Both the position numbers and the translations under genes were made by a program. A model generated the notes under the pieces. The model ran no database searches. It was not told where the DNA came from and worked only from the letters and a program-made list of their open reading frames with translations. A stretch of DNA of 42,164 nt, from NCBI RefSeq assembly GCF_028368855.1, contig NZ_JAQNCY010000019.1, positions 1 to 42,164 on the forward strand, in the 5' to 3' direction. Origin of the DNA: Leisingera sp. SS27. Lineage in GTDB: Bacteria; Pseudomonadota; Alphaproteobacteria; Rhodobacterales; Rhodobacteraceae. Positions 42,080 through 42,164 of this stretch are shown here, piece by piece. How positions within the stretch are numbered: the first letter of the stretch is position 1; every line of letters begins with the position of its first letter.

Positions 42080-42164
42080 CTTAAGCTACTCTCTGCTCCT
42101 GCTGACCTGTTTGGGTTTCGTCTTTTCTCAGCCAATAAACCACGGCCGGAGGTTTGCCACCAAG
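42042..42164 (-). mobile_element. End of an IS3-like insertion sequence (partial, runs off window)
   Basis: The foreign DNA starts at about 42039-42042 with TGAGCTACTCCCC, a TG-start terminus, and has TTGGACAGC just inside, resembling the ends of IS3/IS150-group elements. A transposase 3' end is coded on the minus strand within it. The other end and target duplication lie outside the window. The family is a judgement from termini and transposase tail, not a database match. Confidence 0.65.
42081..42164 (-). CDS. Transposase C-terminal fragment (IS3-like)
   Basis: A minus-strand frame open from the window edge to a TAA at 42081-42083 gives LGGKPPAVVYWLRKDETQTG followed by QQEQRVA. The PPAVVYW and QQEQRVA tail is like the end of integrase-type (DDE) IS3 orfB transposases. 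Only 27 residues are visible, and the catalytic domain is outside the window. Confidence 0.65.
   Translation of the reverse strand, partial: LGGKPPAVVYWLRKDETQTGQQEQRVA

Overview
The window is chromosomal-type DNA of high GC from an alphaproteobacterium, most likely a Rhodobacterales/Roseobacter-clade member close to Leisingera or Phaeobacter. That placement is an inference from codon use, the gene families present (monomeric NADP isocitrate dehydrogenase, dimethylglycine-dehydrogenase-like GcvT flavoprotein, BMP-type nucleoside ABC operon) and dispersed intergenic motifs. I see no tRNA, rRNA or CRISPR array.

Layout: 1-2677 holds the 3' end of one chemoreceptor gene followed by a complete one; their ends and terminators are nearly identical. 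2702-10498 is metabolic: isocitrate dehydrogenase (-), an SH3-type secreted protein (-), a D-2-hydroxyacid dehydrogenase (+), a periplasmic gamma-glutamyltransferase (+) and a D-lactate-dehydrogenase-like FAD enzyme (+). 11038-12776 carries two related unknown proteins ending in a Cys-Ile-Arg-Arg-Gly...Cys signature. 12993-15500 is a covalent-flavin demethylase of the sarcosine/dimethylglycine dehydrogenase type. 15700-21260 mixes an AhpD-like protein, a divergent azoR/LysR pair, a membrane LytTR regulator, an HD-domain protein with a diiron-oxygenase-like ligand set, and a second LysR gene. 21331-24012 is a compact minus-strand operon (aldo/keto reductase, FAD oxidoreductase, DUF938 methyltransferase). 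24196-24931 is a decayed membrane-protein gene. 25007-30579 holds a VOC protein and a nucleoside-type ABC import operon with a small unknown gene between its two permeases. dnaE fills 31215-34727.

The most unusual part is 34977-42164, a type VI secretion cargo island: vgrG, a DUF4123 adaptor, PAAR, an unrecognised 613-aa candidate effector, an exported candidate immunity protein, and a second near-identical copy of that immunity protein with a different signal peptide. The second copy is cut by the end of an IS3-like element at the window edge. The exported immunity candidates suggest an effector acting in the periplasm or envelope. The effector matches no toxin family I recognise and is the best candidate here for something undescribed.
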